Assembly (NCBI GenBank): GCA_963678275.1
Contig: OY782765.1
Location: 6,634,001-6,698,000, forward strand
Length of the DNA stretch: 64,000 nt
DNA from: G963677445 sp963678275
Lineage (GTDB): Bacteria; Bacteroidota; Ignavibacteria; Ignavibacteriales; Melioribacteraceae
Direction: 5' to 3'
The translations under genes and the position numbers were made by a program. Positions 17,373-26,854 of the stretch are shown in pieces (position 1 is the first letter of the stretch; the number at the start of each line of letters is the position of its first letter). A model generated the notes under the pieces. It worked only from the letters and a program-made list of their open reading frames with translations, ran no database searches and was not told the origin of the DNA.

Positions 17373-18803
17373 ATGTACGAAAATTTCTTGAAAAGTATTC
17401 TTCTGCTGATTCTGGCTTTCAGTTTGCCGGTATATTCCCAGGGTACAGAGCTTTCACTTGATGATGCTGTATTTAAAGCTCTTGAGAATAACCGGGAAAT
17501 AAGAAATGCCAGACTGGAGATTAACAAAGCGGACGCTGCCGTGGATGAAGCTTTCGGTTACGCATTGCCGACTGTTGAGCTTTCGGCGCAAATTTCCCAT
17601 TTAATCGAAAAACCAAAAACTCCTTTCCCCGATTTTGAGGCGATGCTCGCGAATTCGACCTACGGCGTTTTGTTTAATGAAGGTTTATTGCCTTATGATC
17701 AGACTAAGTTGCTGCCCATGAAAACAAAACTTCAGTCATTTGCGCAGGCCGATAATTATGAAGCAAACGCGCAGATTACACAAATTATTTTTAATTCAGC
17801 GGTATTCACCGGAATAGGCGCTTCGAAGGTATATCTTAACCTTTCCAAAGAAAGCCTGAAATCACAAGTCGCTTCTGTTGTCAGGGATACAAAACAGGCT
17901 TATTATTCAGCTCTTCTCACAAAAGAGATGCTCGAAATTGTTGAGCTGAGCCTGAAAAATGCCAGGGAGAATCTGGAAAATGTTAAAGCTTTGCACGAAC
18001 AGGGACTTACTTCCGATTTTGATCTGCTGCAGGTTGAGGTAAGAGTGGAAAATATAAAACCACAGGTAAGGGAGTTAAAAAACCTGTTGAACGCGGCAAA
18101 AAATCAATTGAAGCTTGTGATGGGAATTAACCGGGAAGAAAAGATAGAACTAACCGGAAAGCTGCTTTATGAAGAAAAAGAAAATCTGAATGAGGATGAC
18201 CTTCTCTATAAAGCCGGGAAATATAATTTTGACATCAATACCCTCCGCCTGAAGAAACAGATTGACCATGAGTATATGCAGATTGAAAAATCGGGTTATT
18301 ACCCAACAATCGCGGCTTTTGGCAGATATACATACGCCGGTTCGGGAGATGATTTTGATTTCCAGAGTTATTCTTCATCTGTTGTGGGATTAAGTTTTTC
18401 ATGGAATCTCTTTAATGGCAATAAAGATTCGAAGAGAGTGGAACAGGCGAAAATTACCGAGATGCAGACCGGAAATCAACTGGAACTGGCTGAAGATCAG
18501 ATAGCGCTCGGGATAACCGTTAAAGTTGATGAAGTAAAAAAGATTAAAGAAGAAATTGAAGCTCTGAACCGTAATATAGGGCTGGCTGAAAGAGCTTATG
18601 AAATTGCCCAATCGAGGTATAAAGAAGGTACGGGAACACAGCTTGAAATTAAAAACGCCGATCTTGAATTAAGCAATGCCAGAACAAATCTTAAAAAAGC
18701 CACGCATGATTATATCCAGGCGCTTAATGAAATTGAATATCTGGCGGGACTTACCGAAGCAAGGTATATCGGTTATGTAAATAAAAAAAGTTTAAATAAA
18801 TAA
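17373..18803 (+). CDS. TolC-family outer-membrane efflux channel
   Basis: Outer-membrane factor of 476 residues. Signal peptide up to PVYSQG. Two OEP repeats follow: LSLDDAVFKALENNREIRNARLEI at the start of the first, and FSWNLFNGNKDSKRVEQAKI in the second, with long alpha-helical coiled coils (QASRY-like IAQSRYKEGTGTQLEIKNAD). The protein would form the trimeric channel through the outer membrane and periplasm for the RND pump encoded by the next two genes. Spacing to the adaptor gene is 15 bases. Length and repeat layout are normal. Confidence 0.93.
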   Translation: MYENFLKSILLLILAFSLPVYSQGTELSLDDAVFKALENNREIRNARLEINKADAAVDEAFGYALPTVELSAQISHLIEKPKTPFPDFEAMLANSTYGVLFNEGLLPYDQTKLLPMKTKLQSFAQADNYEANAQITQIIFNSAVFTGIGASKVYLNLSKESLKSQVASVVRDTKQAYYSALLTKEMLEIVELSLKNARENLENVKALHEQGLTSDFDLLQVEVRVENIKPQVRELKNLLNAAKNQLKLVMGINREEKIELTGKLLYEEKENLNEDDLLYKAGKYNFDINTLRLKKQIDHEYMQIEKSGYYPTIAAFGRYTYAGSGDDFDFQSYSSSVVGLSFSWNLFNGNKDSKRVEQAKITEMQTGNQLELAEDQIALGITVKVDEVKKIKEEIEALNRNIGLAERAYEIAQSRYKEGTGTQLEIKNADLELSNARTNLKKATHDYIQALNEIEYLAGLTEARYIGYVNKKSLNK

Positions 18804-18818
18804 AAGGATATACGACAG

Positions 18819-19868
18819 ATGACAATTAAAGGGATCTCTAAAATCTTCATTCCGCTATTGATGTCAGCATTTATTTTATTATCGATGGCAGGCTGCGGCA
18901 GTGAAGAAAAAGAAGAAGCTAAAAGCATGACCCGGATCCAGCAGGAAGAAGGAGTGCCGGTAAAGATTGAGGAAATTTCTCCACAGCCATTCAAAAAATA
19001 TCTGACTTTTTATTCAACTATTACCGGAATCAGGGAACAGATCCGGGGAGCCGCGATAGGTGGCAGAATAAGCAGTGTAAATGCTAAACCGGGGCAGTAT
19101 GTTAAAAAAGATGATGTGATTATTGAATTTCCCGAAGATGAGCTTTCAACCCAGATCATCCAGGCCAAAGCGGCTTTTGAAAATGCTGAAAAAACTTTCC
19201 GCAGAATGGAAAATTTATTAAAAGCGGGTGAAACTTCACAGGCCAATTATGACGGAGCTGAAACACAATATCTTGTAGCGAAAAGGAATTATGAGATGCA
19301 GTTGCAAATGCTTCATATCGACGCTCCTTATGATGGCATAATTACCGAAATATTTATTAATGAAGGAGACAATGTTTCATCCAAAGACCCTCTTTTCAAG
19401 ATCTCCAATCTAAGGAAGATGAGAACCCGCCTCTGGGCTACTGATGAAGAGATTAAATGGATTAAAAAAGGAATGACCGCTGAAATAATGATGGAAGGTG
19501 AATCAATTTCAGGTACAGTTACCAATATATCTCTCTCTTACGATCCTCATCGACAGGCATTTTATGCCGAAGCTGAATTCCCGAACGAAAATATGAAACT
19601 GAGAAGCGGTCTTACTGTTGAGGTCAGGGTGCTTGTTTATGACAATGATGAAGCGATCATTGTGCCCCGGAATGTTGTCAGGAGTGATTCGAAAGGAAGT
19701 TTTATATACCTGGCAAAAGGAGATAAAGCAGAAAAAAGATACATCAGCAACGGGAATGAATCGGGAATTCTATATGAGATAAGTAAAGGACTTTCTTTCG
19801 GTGAAAAACTTATTACCGAAGGGATGTCTATGGTTGAAGATGGTCAGAAAATTAAAGTAGTCAGGTAA
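18819..19868 (+). CDS. RND efflux periplasmic adaptor (membrane fusion) lipoprotein
   Basis: HlyD/AcrA-type adaptor of 349 residues. The signal sequence ends in a lipobox (LLSMAGC, Cys27), so it is probably lipid-anchored in the inner membrane. A barrel-sandwich half (IGGRISSVNAKPGQYVKKDD) and its return (IDAPYDGIITEIFINEGDNV) flank a short helical hairpin (AKAAFENAEKTFRRMENLLK). A beta-barrel and membrane-proximal domain follow. It bridges the RND permease to TolC. It ends 11 bases before the permease gene. The substrate is not evident. Confidence 0.93.
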   Translation: MTIKGISKIFIPLLMSAFILLSMAGCGSEEKEEAKSMTRIQQEEGVPVKIEEISPQPFKKYLTFYSTITGIREQIRGAAIGGRISSVNAKPGQYVKKDDVIIEFPEDELSTQIIQAKAAFENAEKTFRRMENLLKAGETSQANYDGAETQYLVAKRNYEMQLQMLHIDAPYDGIITEIFINEGDNVSSKDPLFKISNLRKMRTRLWATDEEIKWIKKGMTAEIMMEGESISGTVTNISLSYDPHRQAFYAEAEFPNENMKLRSGLTVEVRVLVYDNDEAIIVPRNVVRSDSKGSFIYLAKGDKAEKRYISNGNESGILYEISKGLSFGEKLITEGMSMVEDGQKIKVVR

Positions 19869-19879
19869 TTGGAGGTATA

Positions 19880-22861
19880 ATGTTTCTTGCAAAAATTTCG
19901 ATAAACCGCCCGATCATGACAACAATGGGTATTCTTGTTTTCCTCATCTTCGGGATACTTGCTTATTTTACTCTTAACCTCAACCAGATGCCTGATGTTG
20001 AAGTGCCTTTTGTTACAATTCAGACTGTCTACCCGGGCGCCGGTCCCAAAGAAGTTGAGACTCTTGTTACCAAAAGACTCGAAGACGCCATCTCTACAGT
20101 GAGTAAAATTGAACGAATAGAATCCTATTCGCTCGAGAGCGTTTCAATTGTTATGGTTGAATTCAAACTCGATAAAGATGTTGACATAGCTAACCAGGAG
20201 ATAAAGGACAAAATCGATGTTATCCTTAATGATCTTCCGGATGATGCCGAATCACCAATTGTCCAGAAATTTGAATTTGGTCTCCTCCCTATTATAGAAG
20301 TTGTTCTCAGTGGTAATCTTGACCCCCGCGAGCTTTATGAAATCGCCGATAAACAGTTGAAAGACCGGTTTTCGCAGATTGGCGGTGTCGCTAACGTGGA
20401 AATTACCGGGGGACAGGAAAGAGAACTCCGGGTGATAATGGACAACAAAACCATCATCGAGAATAAAATATCATTGCCGCAGTTCCTTCAGATATTAGCG
20501 GCAAATAACCTTGATATTCCGGGTGGAAACTTTCAGATCCAGGGACAGGAATATACGGTAAGACTCGAAGGGGAGTTTTCCGGAATCGATCAGATGAAAG
20601 AACTTAAAGTTCCCACGGCATTCGGAAGTAAAAGACTTGAGCAGCTCGCCGATATTGTCGACGCTGGTAAGGATGTGCGTCAGAGAGCAATTTATTTCGA
20701 TAATAAAACCAAGATACGGGATGAGAATGTTGTCCGCATGGGCATAATAAAAAGCAGCGATGGTAATGTTGTTAAAGTTGCCGACGCCGTAAAAGCCTCA
20801 TTACCTGAAATCAGAAAAACTCTCCCCGCAGGCACAACTCTCGAAATTGTTGATGACAGATCTGATTTTACCAGAAGCACTGTAAATGATACCATGAGTA
20901 ATATTATCCTTGGTGTTGTTTTTACCTCGATTGTTCTTTTGATTTTCCTCGCGAATATCAGATCAACTTTTATTGTTGCTCTCTCGATGCCGATATCAAT
21001 TATCGCTACATTTATGCTTTTCCAGATATTTGATCTTACACTGAATATGATGACACTCATGGGGCTTTCGGTCTCGGTCGGTGTGCTCGTGGCAAACTCT
21101 GTGGTGGTTCTGGAGAATATATTCAGGCATAAGGAGATGGGGAATGATAATAAACGCGCCGCGTTTATAGGTACTACGGAGGTGACAGTCGCTGTTGTTG
21201 CCGCGACTCTTACAAACCTTGTAGTATTTTTACCCATCGCCAACATGTCGTCAATGGTGGGAAGAGTTTTGCGCGAGCTTGCCCTGTCAGCTTCATTCGC
21301 GACAATATTTTCCCTGGTTTTCTCCTTTTCGCTTACTCCGATGCTCGCTTCCCTTATGTTGCCCCGCAAAATAAAAAAGAACAGATTAGGTGATGCCCTT
21401 AATCGATTCTTTAAATCGTGGGACAGGGCTTATGGCAAAGCTCTTTCTCTCATTCTGAAAAATAAAGGTGTCAGCTTTCTCGTTTTAGGAATCTCGGTTG
21501 TTCTTGTTTTTCTTATATCATTTATATATGGTCCCAAAATAGGTGTTGAATTTATTCCCCATACAGATGATGGCAAGATTAAAGCGGAAGTGGAACTGCC
21601 GGAAGGATATGACCTGTCGGAATCGGCAGCCTTATTATCGAGGATTGAAGAAAGACTAAAAAAACATGATGAGGTGGTATACCTGCTTACAAATCTTGGA
21701 AAGATCAGTGATATGAATACCGGCACAAACGTGGCCAAAATGGATATTAAACTGGTCGATAGTAAAGAAAGAGAAAAATCTATTGAAGAGATGATCTCTA
21801 TTTTTACGAGAGAGCTGGCTGATATATCCAACGCGAATATTAAAGTAGATTACAATAGCGGTTTTGGAGGCGGTGGTCCCCCAATTCAGTTTTTCCTTAA
21901 AGGACAGGATATGGATGAGCTTGATAATATCAAAGATGGTTTGATGAAAGAGCTCAGGGAAGTTAAGGGGCTTATCAATCTGGACCAGAGTTCCCGATCT
22001 GGTAAACCTGAGATAACGGTATTTCCCGACAGGCTTAAACTCGCCGACGCCGGACTGACTATCCAGACTGTCGCCCTTACCCTTCGCGCGGCGGTTGAAG
22101 GAATGGAATCATCAAAATATCGTGAATATGGCAATGAATATGACATAACTCTGACGATGGCGGATGACAATGTCGATTCTCCTTCTGAAATCGGTAACAT
22201 ACCGGTTGTCGCGCCGACAGGAATTGTTTACCGGTTATCGCAGCTTGCCGATGTTAAATTTACACGAGGTTATTCCAAAATACTCCACAGGGATAAATAT
22301 ATCAGTATTCAGTTTACCGGTTCGCCGGCTGAAGGAGTGCCGACCGGTAATGTTATTGACGAGATAAGTAAAATACTCGATAAAACCGAATTGCCTGCCG
22401 GTTACAGTTTCCAGTGGGGTGGAAATACTAAAATGATGTTTGAAATGTTCGCGGATATGATATTCGCCTTCGCGCTGGCCGTTATTCTTACATATATGCT
22501 GCTGGCCGCTATTCTGGAAAGTTTTGTACAGCCGCTGTTTATTCTTCTTACCATCCCCCTCGGATTAATGGGTGTATTTACTTCACTTTATTATTTCAAT
22601 TTGTCATATGGTATCACATCACTGATGGGAATAATAATGTTAATCGGGATTGTGGTAAATAACGCGATTCTGATTCTCGATTACACCAACCAATTGGTAA
22701 GAGAGGAAGGCAGATCGGCCAAAGAAGCGCTTCTTGAAGCGGCGCCAACAAAACTTAAACCTATTTTAATGTCTACCCTGGCGATCATTCTCGGTATGCT
22801 TCCAATGGCCCTGGGAATCGGTGACGCGGGAGCGAAATGCGTATACCCCTTGGTGTTGTGA
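19880..22861 (+). CDS. RND (AcrB/MexB-like) efflux permease, frameshifted near C-terminus
   Basis: Proton-driven inner-membrane transporter, 993 residues to the first stop. N-terminal TM1 (about 12-32), periplasmic porter domains, a TM2-TM6 block with SVGVLVANSVVVLENIFRH (TM4 region), a second porter half, and TM8-TM11 with YMLLAAILESFVQPLFIL and IMLIGIVVNNAILILDYTN. The normal family ending GAEMRIPLGVV is broken: after GIGDAG the frame reads AKCVYPLVL and stops. Inserting one base near 22831-22836 restores MRIPLGVVSIGGLVAST through VPACYYIFLHKRKNKK to a stop at 22966-22968, which is a normal TM12. Either a recent loss of function or a sequencing error. Confidence 0.9.
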   Translation: MFLAKISINRPIMTTMGILVFLIFGILAYFTLNLNQMPDVEVPFVTIQTVYPGAGPKEVETLVTKRLEDAISTVSKIERIESYSLESVSIVMVEFKLDKDVDIANQEIKDKIDVILNDLPDDAESPIVQKFEFGLLPIIEVVLSGNLDPRELYEIADKQLKDRFSQIGGVANVEITGGQERELRVIMDNKTIIENKISLPQFLQILAANNLDIPGGNFQIQGQEYTVRLEGEFSGIDQMKELKVPTAFGSKRLEQLADIVDAGKDVRQRAIYFDNKTKIRDENVVRMGIIKSSDGNVVKVADAVKASLPEIRKTLPAGTTLEIVDDRSDFTRSTVNDTMSNIILGVVFTSIVLLIFLANIRSTFIVALSMPISIIATFMLFQIFDLTLNMMTLMGLSVSVGVLVANSVVVLENIFRHKEMGNDNKRAAFIGTTEVTVAVVAATLTNLVVFLPIANMSSMVGRVLRELALSASFATIFSLVFSFSLTPMLASLMLPRKIKKNRLGDALNRFFKSWDRAYGKALSLILKNKGVSFLVLGISVVLVFLISFIYGPKIGVEFIPHTDDGKIKAEVELPEGYDLSESAALLSRIEERLKKHDEVVYLLTNLGKISDMNTGTNVAKMDIKLVDSKEREKSIEEMISIFTRELADISNANIKVDYNSGFGGGGPPIQFFLKGQDMDELDNIKDGLMKELREVKGLINLDQSSRSGKPEITVFPDRLKLADAGLTIQTVALTLRAAVEGMESSKYREYGNEYDITLTMADDNVDSPSEIGNIPVVAPTGIVYRLSQLADVKFTRGYSKILHRDKYISIQFTGSPAEGVPTGNVIDEISKILDKTELPAGYSFQWGGNTKMMFEMFADMIFAFALAVILTYMLLAAILESFVQPLFILLTIPLGLMGVFTSLYYFNLSYGITSLMGIIMLIGIVVNNAILILDYTNQLVREEGRSAKEALLEAAPTKLKPILMSTLAIILGMLPMALGIGDAGAKCVYPLVL

Positions 22862-22968
22862 GTATAGGCGGCCTTGTCGCTTCAACAATAATGACACTGT
22901 TTGTTGTTCCGGCTTGTTATTATATATTCCTGCATAAAAGGAAAAATAAAAAAACTGTGGAAGCTTAA
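22837..22968 (+). pseudogene. Detached C-terminal tail of RND permease (+1 frame)
   Basis: Reading from the ATG at 22837 gives MRIPLGVVSIGGLVASTIMT and then LFVVPACYYIFLHK and a basic tail, the expected last transmembrane helix of an RND permease. It is separated from the main frame by an apparent single-base deletion. It has no ribosome site of its own. Confidence 0.8.
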
Positions 22969-22988
22969 AAATAATTCAGGAGGCTCTT

Positions 22989-23762
22989 ATGAAAAATACA
23001 ACGGATCTGGAATTTGAATTTGATGAAATAAGCAGTGAGGTAGCCGGCAACGTTGTAGTTCTTTCAACAAAATGCAATGCGTTCGGTTTGTTGACCGACC
23101 TTCACAGGAATAATAATATGACTCCCTGGTTCAAAAAGATTGAGCAGGAGGATTCAATAAATGCTGTGCTTTTTCTTACCGCGCCAGATTGCCTGAATGA
23201 AAAGAACTACGATAATTTTCTCCAAAGCATTGCCGACCATTCTATGGATGATGAATCAGGCAGAATCAGACGTTTTGAAGATACCGGCTTGCGCGCTATT
23301 GAGATTAATATGCTTCTGAATTATATACAACTCTTTCTTGAGTTTAAAAAACCAATTATTACAGCTCTCCAGGGTCAGGTGGTGACACCCTTTTTCGGGA
23401 TTACCCTCTCTACTGATTTCAGGGTGGCAAGTGAAAAAATGTCATTTTCTCTTTCGCACGCCAAATATGGCCTTCATCCCAGCGGCGGACTTCCCTTTTT
23501 CCTTCCGAGATATATTGGTTATGGAAGGGCTAAAGAATATCTTATGCAGGGTGGAGAGATCAGCGCCCGGGCGGCAAAAGAACTGGGACTTATCAGCGAG
23601 GTTTTCCCAAAAGAAGGTTTCAGGGAAAATGTGATTAAGTATGCCCAAAAAGTTGCCGGTATTTCTCCTGAACTGGTGCGATCCACAAAATATCTGATGA
23701 ATGTTAATCCTGATGAGCTCGAGGAATTTTTCAAAAAAGAATCGAACTTCATGTTTCACTGA
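22989..23762 (+). CDS. Enoyl-CoA hydratase/isomerase (crotonase) family protein
   Basis: Crotonase-fold protein of 257 residues. The core is recognisable: KPIITALQGQVVTPFFGITLSTDFRVAS (oxyanion-hole region), SFSLSHAKYGLHPSGGLPFFLPRYIG, then AKEYLMQGGEISARAAKELGLISEVFP. The usual catalytic Glu positions of hydratases are not both evident, as the second lies in a region reading HPSGGLPFFL, so hydratase activity is uncertain and it may act as another crotonase-fold enzyme. The N-terminal 90 residues are divergent. It lies 20 bases beyond the restored permease stop, on the same strand, with ribosome site CAGGAGG, so it is probably in the efflux operon. No fatty-acid oxidation genes are nearby. 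Confidence 0.8.
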   Translation: MKNTTDLEFEFDEISSEVAGNVVVLSTKCNAFGLLTDLHRNNNMTPWFKKIEQEDSINAVLFLTAPDCLNEKNYDNFLQSIADHSMDDESGRIRRFEDTGLRAIEINMLLNYIQLFLEFKKPIITALQGQVVTPFFGITLSTDFRVASEKMSFSLSHAKYGLHPSGGLPFFLPRYIGYGRAKEYLMQGGEISARAAKELGLISEVFPKEGFRENVIKYAQKVAGISPELVRSTKYLMNVNPDELEEFFKKESNFMFH

Positions 23763-23796
23763 TAAAGTTTCCCTTACAATATATCATATCTATCCC

Positions 23797-23833
23797 GGGC
23801 CGGTCCTGTTTTTTAGGGCCGGCCTTTTTATTT
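23797..23833 (+). terminator. Rho-independent terminator of efflux operon
   Basis: GGCCGGTCC / GGGCCGGCC stem (one mismatch) with a T-rich loop, followed by TTTTTATTTA. It lies 35 bases after the crotonase stop. Confidence 0.8.
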
Positions 23834-24639
23834 ACAGGTGTTTGCTATGACTGGTTACCTGCCCGGGGAGCAAAAAAATAGAAACAGTTTCCGCATCGGG
23901 TTTTCACCGGCGCTATTGCTTTATTCAGACAGGATTGGTAAAACAGGGGAGAGCATTCCGTAAGAAGTTATATTATATTCAAAATAGCAGGAAATTTCAA
24001 TTGACAATTAATAATTAATAATGAACAATTAAAAGGCAAAGACGACCGCAGATTATTCTGATTACGCAGATTTCGTTGATTGAGGTGGAAGAAACGCCAC
24101 CAAATCACAAAAACACAAAATTCCACAAAAAACTCAAAGAAACCCTATTTTTGATTTATTAACCTTAGTAGCATAGGAAACCACCCGACCAAACTAAACC
24201 TAACCTTATGAAAAAATCAGAGTAAGAGTATGATGACGGAGAGGGTAGTTCAATTAAATAACTTTCCACTAATCGCTCTTCACTTCCGGCTTGCCGGATT
24301 ATTCCGTCAGAAGTCAAATTTTACTCAAAATAGCCAGGTTTTTCATGAACACAGCCGGTGGTTGAGCGGAGTCGAAACCACCGGCGGAAGCTACCACTCC
24401 GCTCAGCCACCGGATTTTGACCTTCCACGGAGGGAAGGCCATGCCAAATACAGATAAACAGGGAGTTATTTTCAGATCCACTGAAATACATTCTCCTTTC
24501 CCATTTTGCGAATAATATATGAATTTGTGAATAAATCAGACAAAAGAATTTAATCGCTTGAGTTCCGAATAAAAAATCTCTATCATTATTAATTGTCATT
24601 CGCGGATTAATCGAAATATATGGATTTAGCAAAATATCA
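23834..24639. other. Gene-free region with dispersed repeat fragments
   Basis: About 800 bases without a credible gene. It contains a fragment of the ATTCCGTAAGAAGT motif (about 23958), the dispersed segment around AACCTTAGTAGCATAGGAAA (about 24160-24200; relatives at about 42360, 56424 and 56831), a second motif fragment (about 24301-24335), and the palindrome at 24355-24413. The last 170 bases before the complex I-like operon probably hold its promoter, but no convincing -35/-10 pair stands out. Confidence 0.5.
24355..24413. repeat. Long imperfect palindrome, 'GAGCGGAGTCGAAAC' family
   Basis: An 18-base arm CCGGTGGTTGAGCGGAGT is repeated inverted as ACTCCGCTCAGCCACCGG (one mismatch) with 23 bases between. 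The left half recurs at about 55632-55670. It can form a cruciform or a stable RNA hairpin. No coding role. Confidence 0.65.
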
Positions 24640-25137
24640 ATGAGAAAAATCAGTAAAATCAGGTTATCTGAAAAAATTGGCAAGACGTTCTTAACCCGGA
24701 TCAGCAGGCTTGGTTTCAGACCTTTTTTCGCTGGTTCCGGTTGCTGTGAAGAGATGGATAAGTGTATACCGGAAATGGAACACCCTAATCACGGAGCATA
24801 TGAGGAAATTTTATCCCGCCCTGAGTTTTCAGATCTTCTGATAGTTGCCGGTCCTGTAAATATAAAATATGCTGAAAAAATAAAAGATATTTACGAACTC
24901 ATGCCCGAACCGAAATGGGTTATCGCTTTTGGAGCATGCGCTTCTTCAGGGGGAATTTACAGAAGTTACCCGGTATACCAGGGATTGGATAAGATCATCC
25001 CTGTTGATCTTTATATCGCCGGCTGTCCTCCTTCGGATAAAGACCTTGTCAAAGCTGTAAAAATGCTTGGCAATAAAAGGGGGAAAGATGTTTCCCCAAT
25101 GAAGAAGAATGTAAAAGCGCCGAAGGATAAGATATAG
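24640..25137 (+). CDS. NuoB-like [4Fe-4S] subunit of a complex I-related oxidoreductase
   Basis: PSST/NuoB-fold protein of 165 residues. It keeps all four N2-cluster cysteines: the tandem pair GSGCCEEM (Cys35, Cys36), GACASSGG (Cys100) and GCPPS (Cys129). Spacings of 64 and 29 match genuine NuoB. YPVYQGLDKIIPVDLYIAGC also matches. In complex I this cluster passes electrons to quinone; in hydrogenases the homologous small subunit serves the [NiFe] site. It is the first gene of a tight B-CD-E-F operon (stop and next start overlap as TAGTG). No membrane subunits, NuoG or NuoI are encoded nearby. The protein is soluble by sequence. The exact complex is unknown. Confidence 0.85.
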   Translation: MRKISKIRLSEKIGKTFLTRISRLGFRPFFAGSGCCEEMDKCIPEMEHPNHGAYEEILSRPEFSDLLIVAGPVNIKYAEKIKDIYELMPEPKWVIAFGACASSGGIYRSYPVYQGLDKIIPVDLYIAGCPPSDKDLVKAVKMLGNKRGKDVSPMKKNVKAPKDKI

Positions 25138-26834
25138 TGGAAAAACTGCTGACAGAAAAAATAGCGGCTGTCGCTAATAAAAATCCTCTGAAAAAAGAGG
25201 GAGATGGCAGCGCATTTTCAGTGTGGGTTGGTGAAAAATCTTTTTTGCCGGTAATGAGGATGTTGAAGGAAGATAAAGATTTGAATTTTAAGCTTCTGAC
25301 CGATATTTGTTGTTTGACAGATAGAAGAGGGGAGAAAAAGCATTCCCTGATCTATCATCTTATTTCTGTTGTTAATGATTTCGCGCTTAATATTATTTGT
25401 GACATTGAATCGTTTTCTGCTCAAAGCTGCTCGGGACTATGGAAATCCGCCGGTTTTTTTGAAAGGGAAATCTTTGAAATGTTCGGGATCAGGTTTAACG
25501 GTAATCATAATCTTAAGCCGCTGGTTCTGCCTGACCGGCGCCAGTTTCAGCCGCTTCGCAAAGAGTATCCGGTTATCGGAACAGAACCTTTTGGGCCTGA
25601 AATAAAACCGGATATAATTAGTAACACGATTCCGGAAAAAACGCCGAAAGAAGAAGTGAGCCGGGATAAGGAAAATTCATCTTCTGTTAAAAGGGCTGGT
25701 TATGAATACAATACACGGGGCAGCTTTAAGATAAATTTTGAGCATGATGGTGAGAAAATAATTAACGCGGCAGTCGATATTGGTTTTAATCACAGGGGAC
25801 TTGAGAAACTCGCGGAAAATATGGGAACGCTCGACTTTTTACCATTTATCAGGAGACTTGACTCTCAAAATAAACTTCATAATCTGCTAACTTACATTCT
25901 TGCTGTTGAAACACTCGCCGAAATCAGGATATCCGATCACTGCCGGTTTATGAGGATGCTTGTTCTTGAATTTTTTTCAATCAGATCACAGCTTAACTCA
26001 CTTTTCCGGTTTCTATCCACACTTGGTTTTGCTCCTGCCGCTTCATGGATGACTGACTACACGAAAAAAATAAATAATTTGTTTTCCGGAATGAGAGATG
26101 TCGAAAATGAGGATTATTTTTTTAATATCGGAGGAGAGGGATATAAAACGGAGAGTGGCGCATTAAAATTTTTTGATGATTTTTTAAGTGATTTATTAAA
26201 GAAATTTGAACGTTTCAGCAGAAGAATGAGCTCAAACCGCTTTTTACTTCAGAGGTGTGAAGGACTATCAATATTAGATGCTCAAAAAGCGTTGGACTTT
26301 GGAATTACGGGTGTAAACCTGAGAGCATCCGGAATCGGGTATGACCTGAGGAAAATTAGGCCTTATCTAAAATATGATGAATTAGATATTATTCCGGTTT
26401 CACATTCGGAAGGGGACGTTTTAGCCCGTTATTTCACCCGAATTGATGAGGTCTTCTTATCGGCGGAACTGATAAGGCAAATACTGGGAAAAATAAAAAC
26501 TTACCAGGTAAACTCATCGGGAATGAATGAATATTTCAGAATCCGGGAAGGGGGTAAATTTAATGTGGCGGATATCATTCAGCATACATATTTACATGAG
26601 AATGGATATTTATTGAGAAAAGGCACAGCATCGGCGCGCATAGAAAATCCTGATGGGGAATTCGGCATTTTCATCAGTGGAACCGGCGAAGCTTATACTG
26701 ACCGGCTAAAAATTTCATCTCCCTCATTTCCCCTCTTTCAGCTTTTGCCTGAAATGCTAACCGGAATAAAACTTCCTGATCTGGCAGTTGTTGTCAGCAG
26801 TTTTGCCCCTTCGGCCAAAGAAGCGGATAAATGA
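25137..26834 (+). CDS. Fused NuoC-NuoD-like subunit with altered quinone site
   Basis: Fusion of 565 residues starting at a GTG that overlaps the upstream stop. Residues about 20-160 are NuoC-like (WKSAGFFEREIFEMFGIRF, PLVLPDRRQFQPLRKEYP). After a linker, about 190-565 are NuoD-like: DIGFNHRGLEKLAENM, LPFIRRLD, GVNLRASGIGYDLRKIRPY, SHSEGDVLARYFTRIDE and SSPSFPLFQLLPEML. The canonical GPQHPATHG loop that lines the quinone cavity is replaced by NTRGSFKINF. The conserved Tyr after RLD is Ser (RLDSQN), and the C-terminal GEVDR is missing. It also lacks the CxxC pairs of [NiFe] hydrogenases, so it is neither a normal quinone reductase nor a hydrogenase. The catalytic role is unknown. Confidence 0.83.
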   Translation: MEKLLTEKIAAVANKNPLKKEGDGSAFSVWVGEKSFLPVMRMLKEDKDLNFKLLTDICCLTDRRGEKKHSLIYHLISVVNDFALNIICDIESFSAQSCSGLWKSAGFFEREIFEMFGIRFNGNHNLKPLVLPDRRQFQPLRKEYPVIGTEPFGPEIKPDIISNTIPEKTPKEEVSRDKENSSSVKRAGYEYNTRGSFKINFEHDGEKIINAAVDIGFNHRGLEKLAENMGTLDFLPFIRRLDSQNKLHNLLTYILAVETLAEIRISDHCRFMRMLVLEFFSIRSQLNSLFRFLSTLGFAPAASWMTDYTKKINNLFSGMRDVENEDYFFNIGGEGYKTESGALKFFDDFLSDLLKKFERFSRRMSSNRFLLQRCEGLSILDAQKALDFGITGVNLRASGIGYDLRKIRPYLKYDELDIIPVSHSEGDVLARYFTRIDEVFLSAELIRQILGKIKTYQVNSSGMNEYFRIREGGKFNVADIIQHTYLHENGYLLRKGTASARIENPDGEFGIFISGTGEAYTDRLKISSPSFPLFQLLPEMLTGIKLPDLAVVVSSFAPSAKEADK

Positions 26835-26854
26835 TCATAAATAAAACAATATAG

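Noticed and set aside
20692..21369. 225-residue minus-strand frame
   Set aside because: Antisense to the RND permease gene; low-complexity serine/threonine-rich composition typical of shadow frames.
25137..26834. CD-like protein as a [NiFe]-hydrogenase large subunit
   Set aside because: No N- and C-terminal CxxC pairs for nickel; the sequence follows NuoC plus NuoD throughout.
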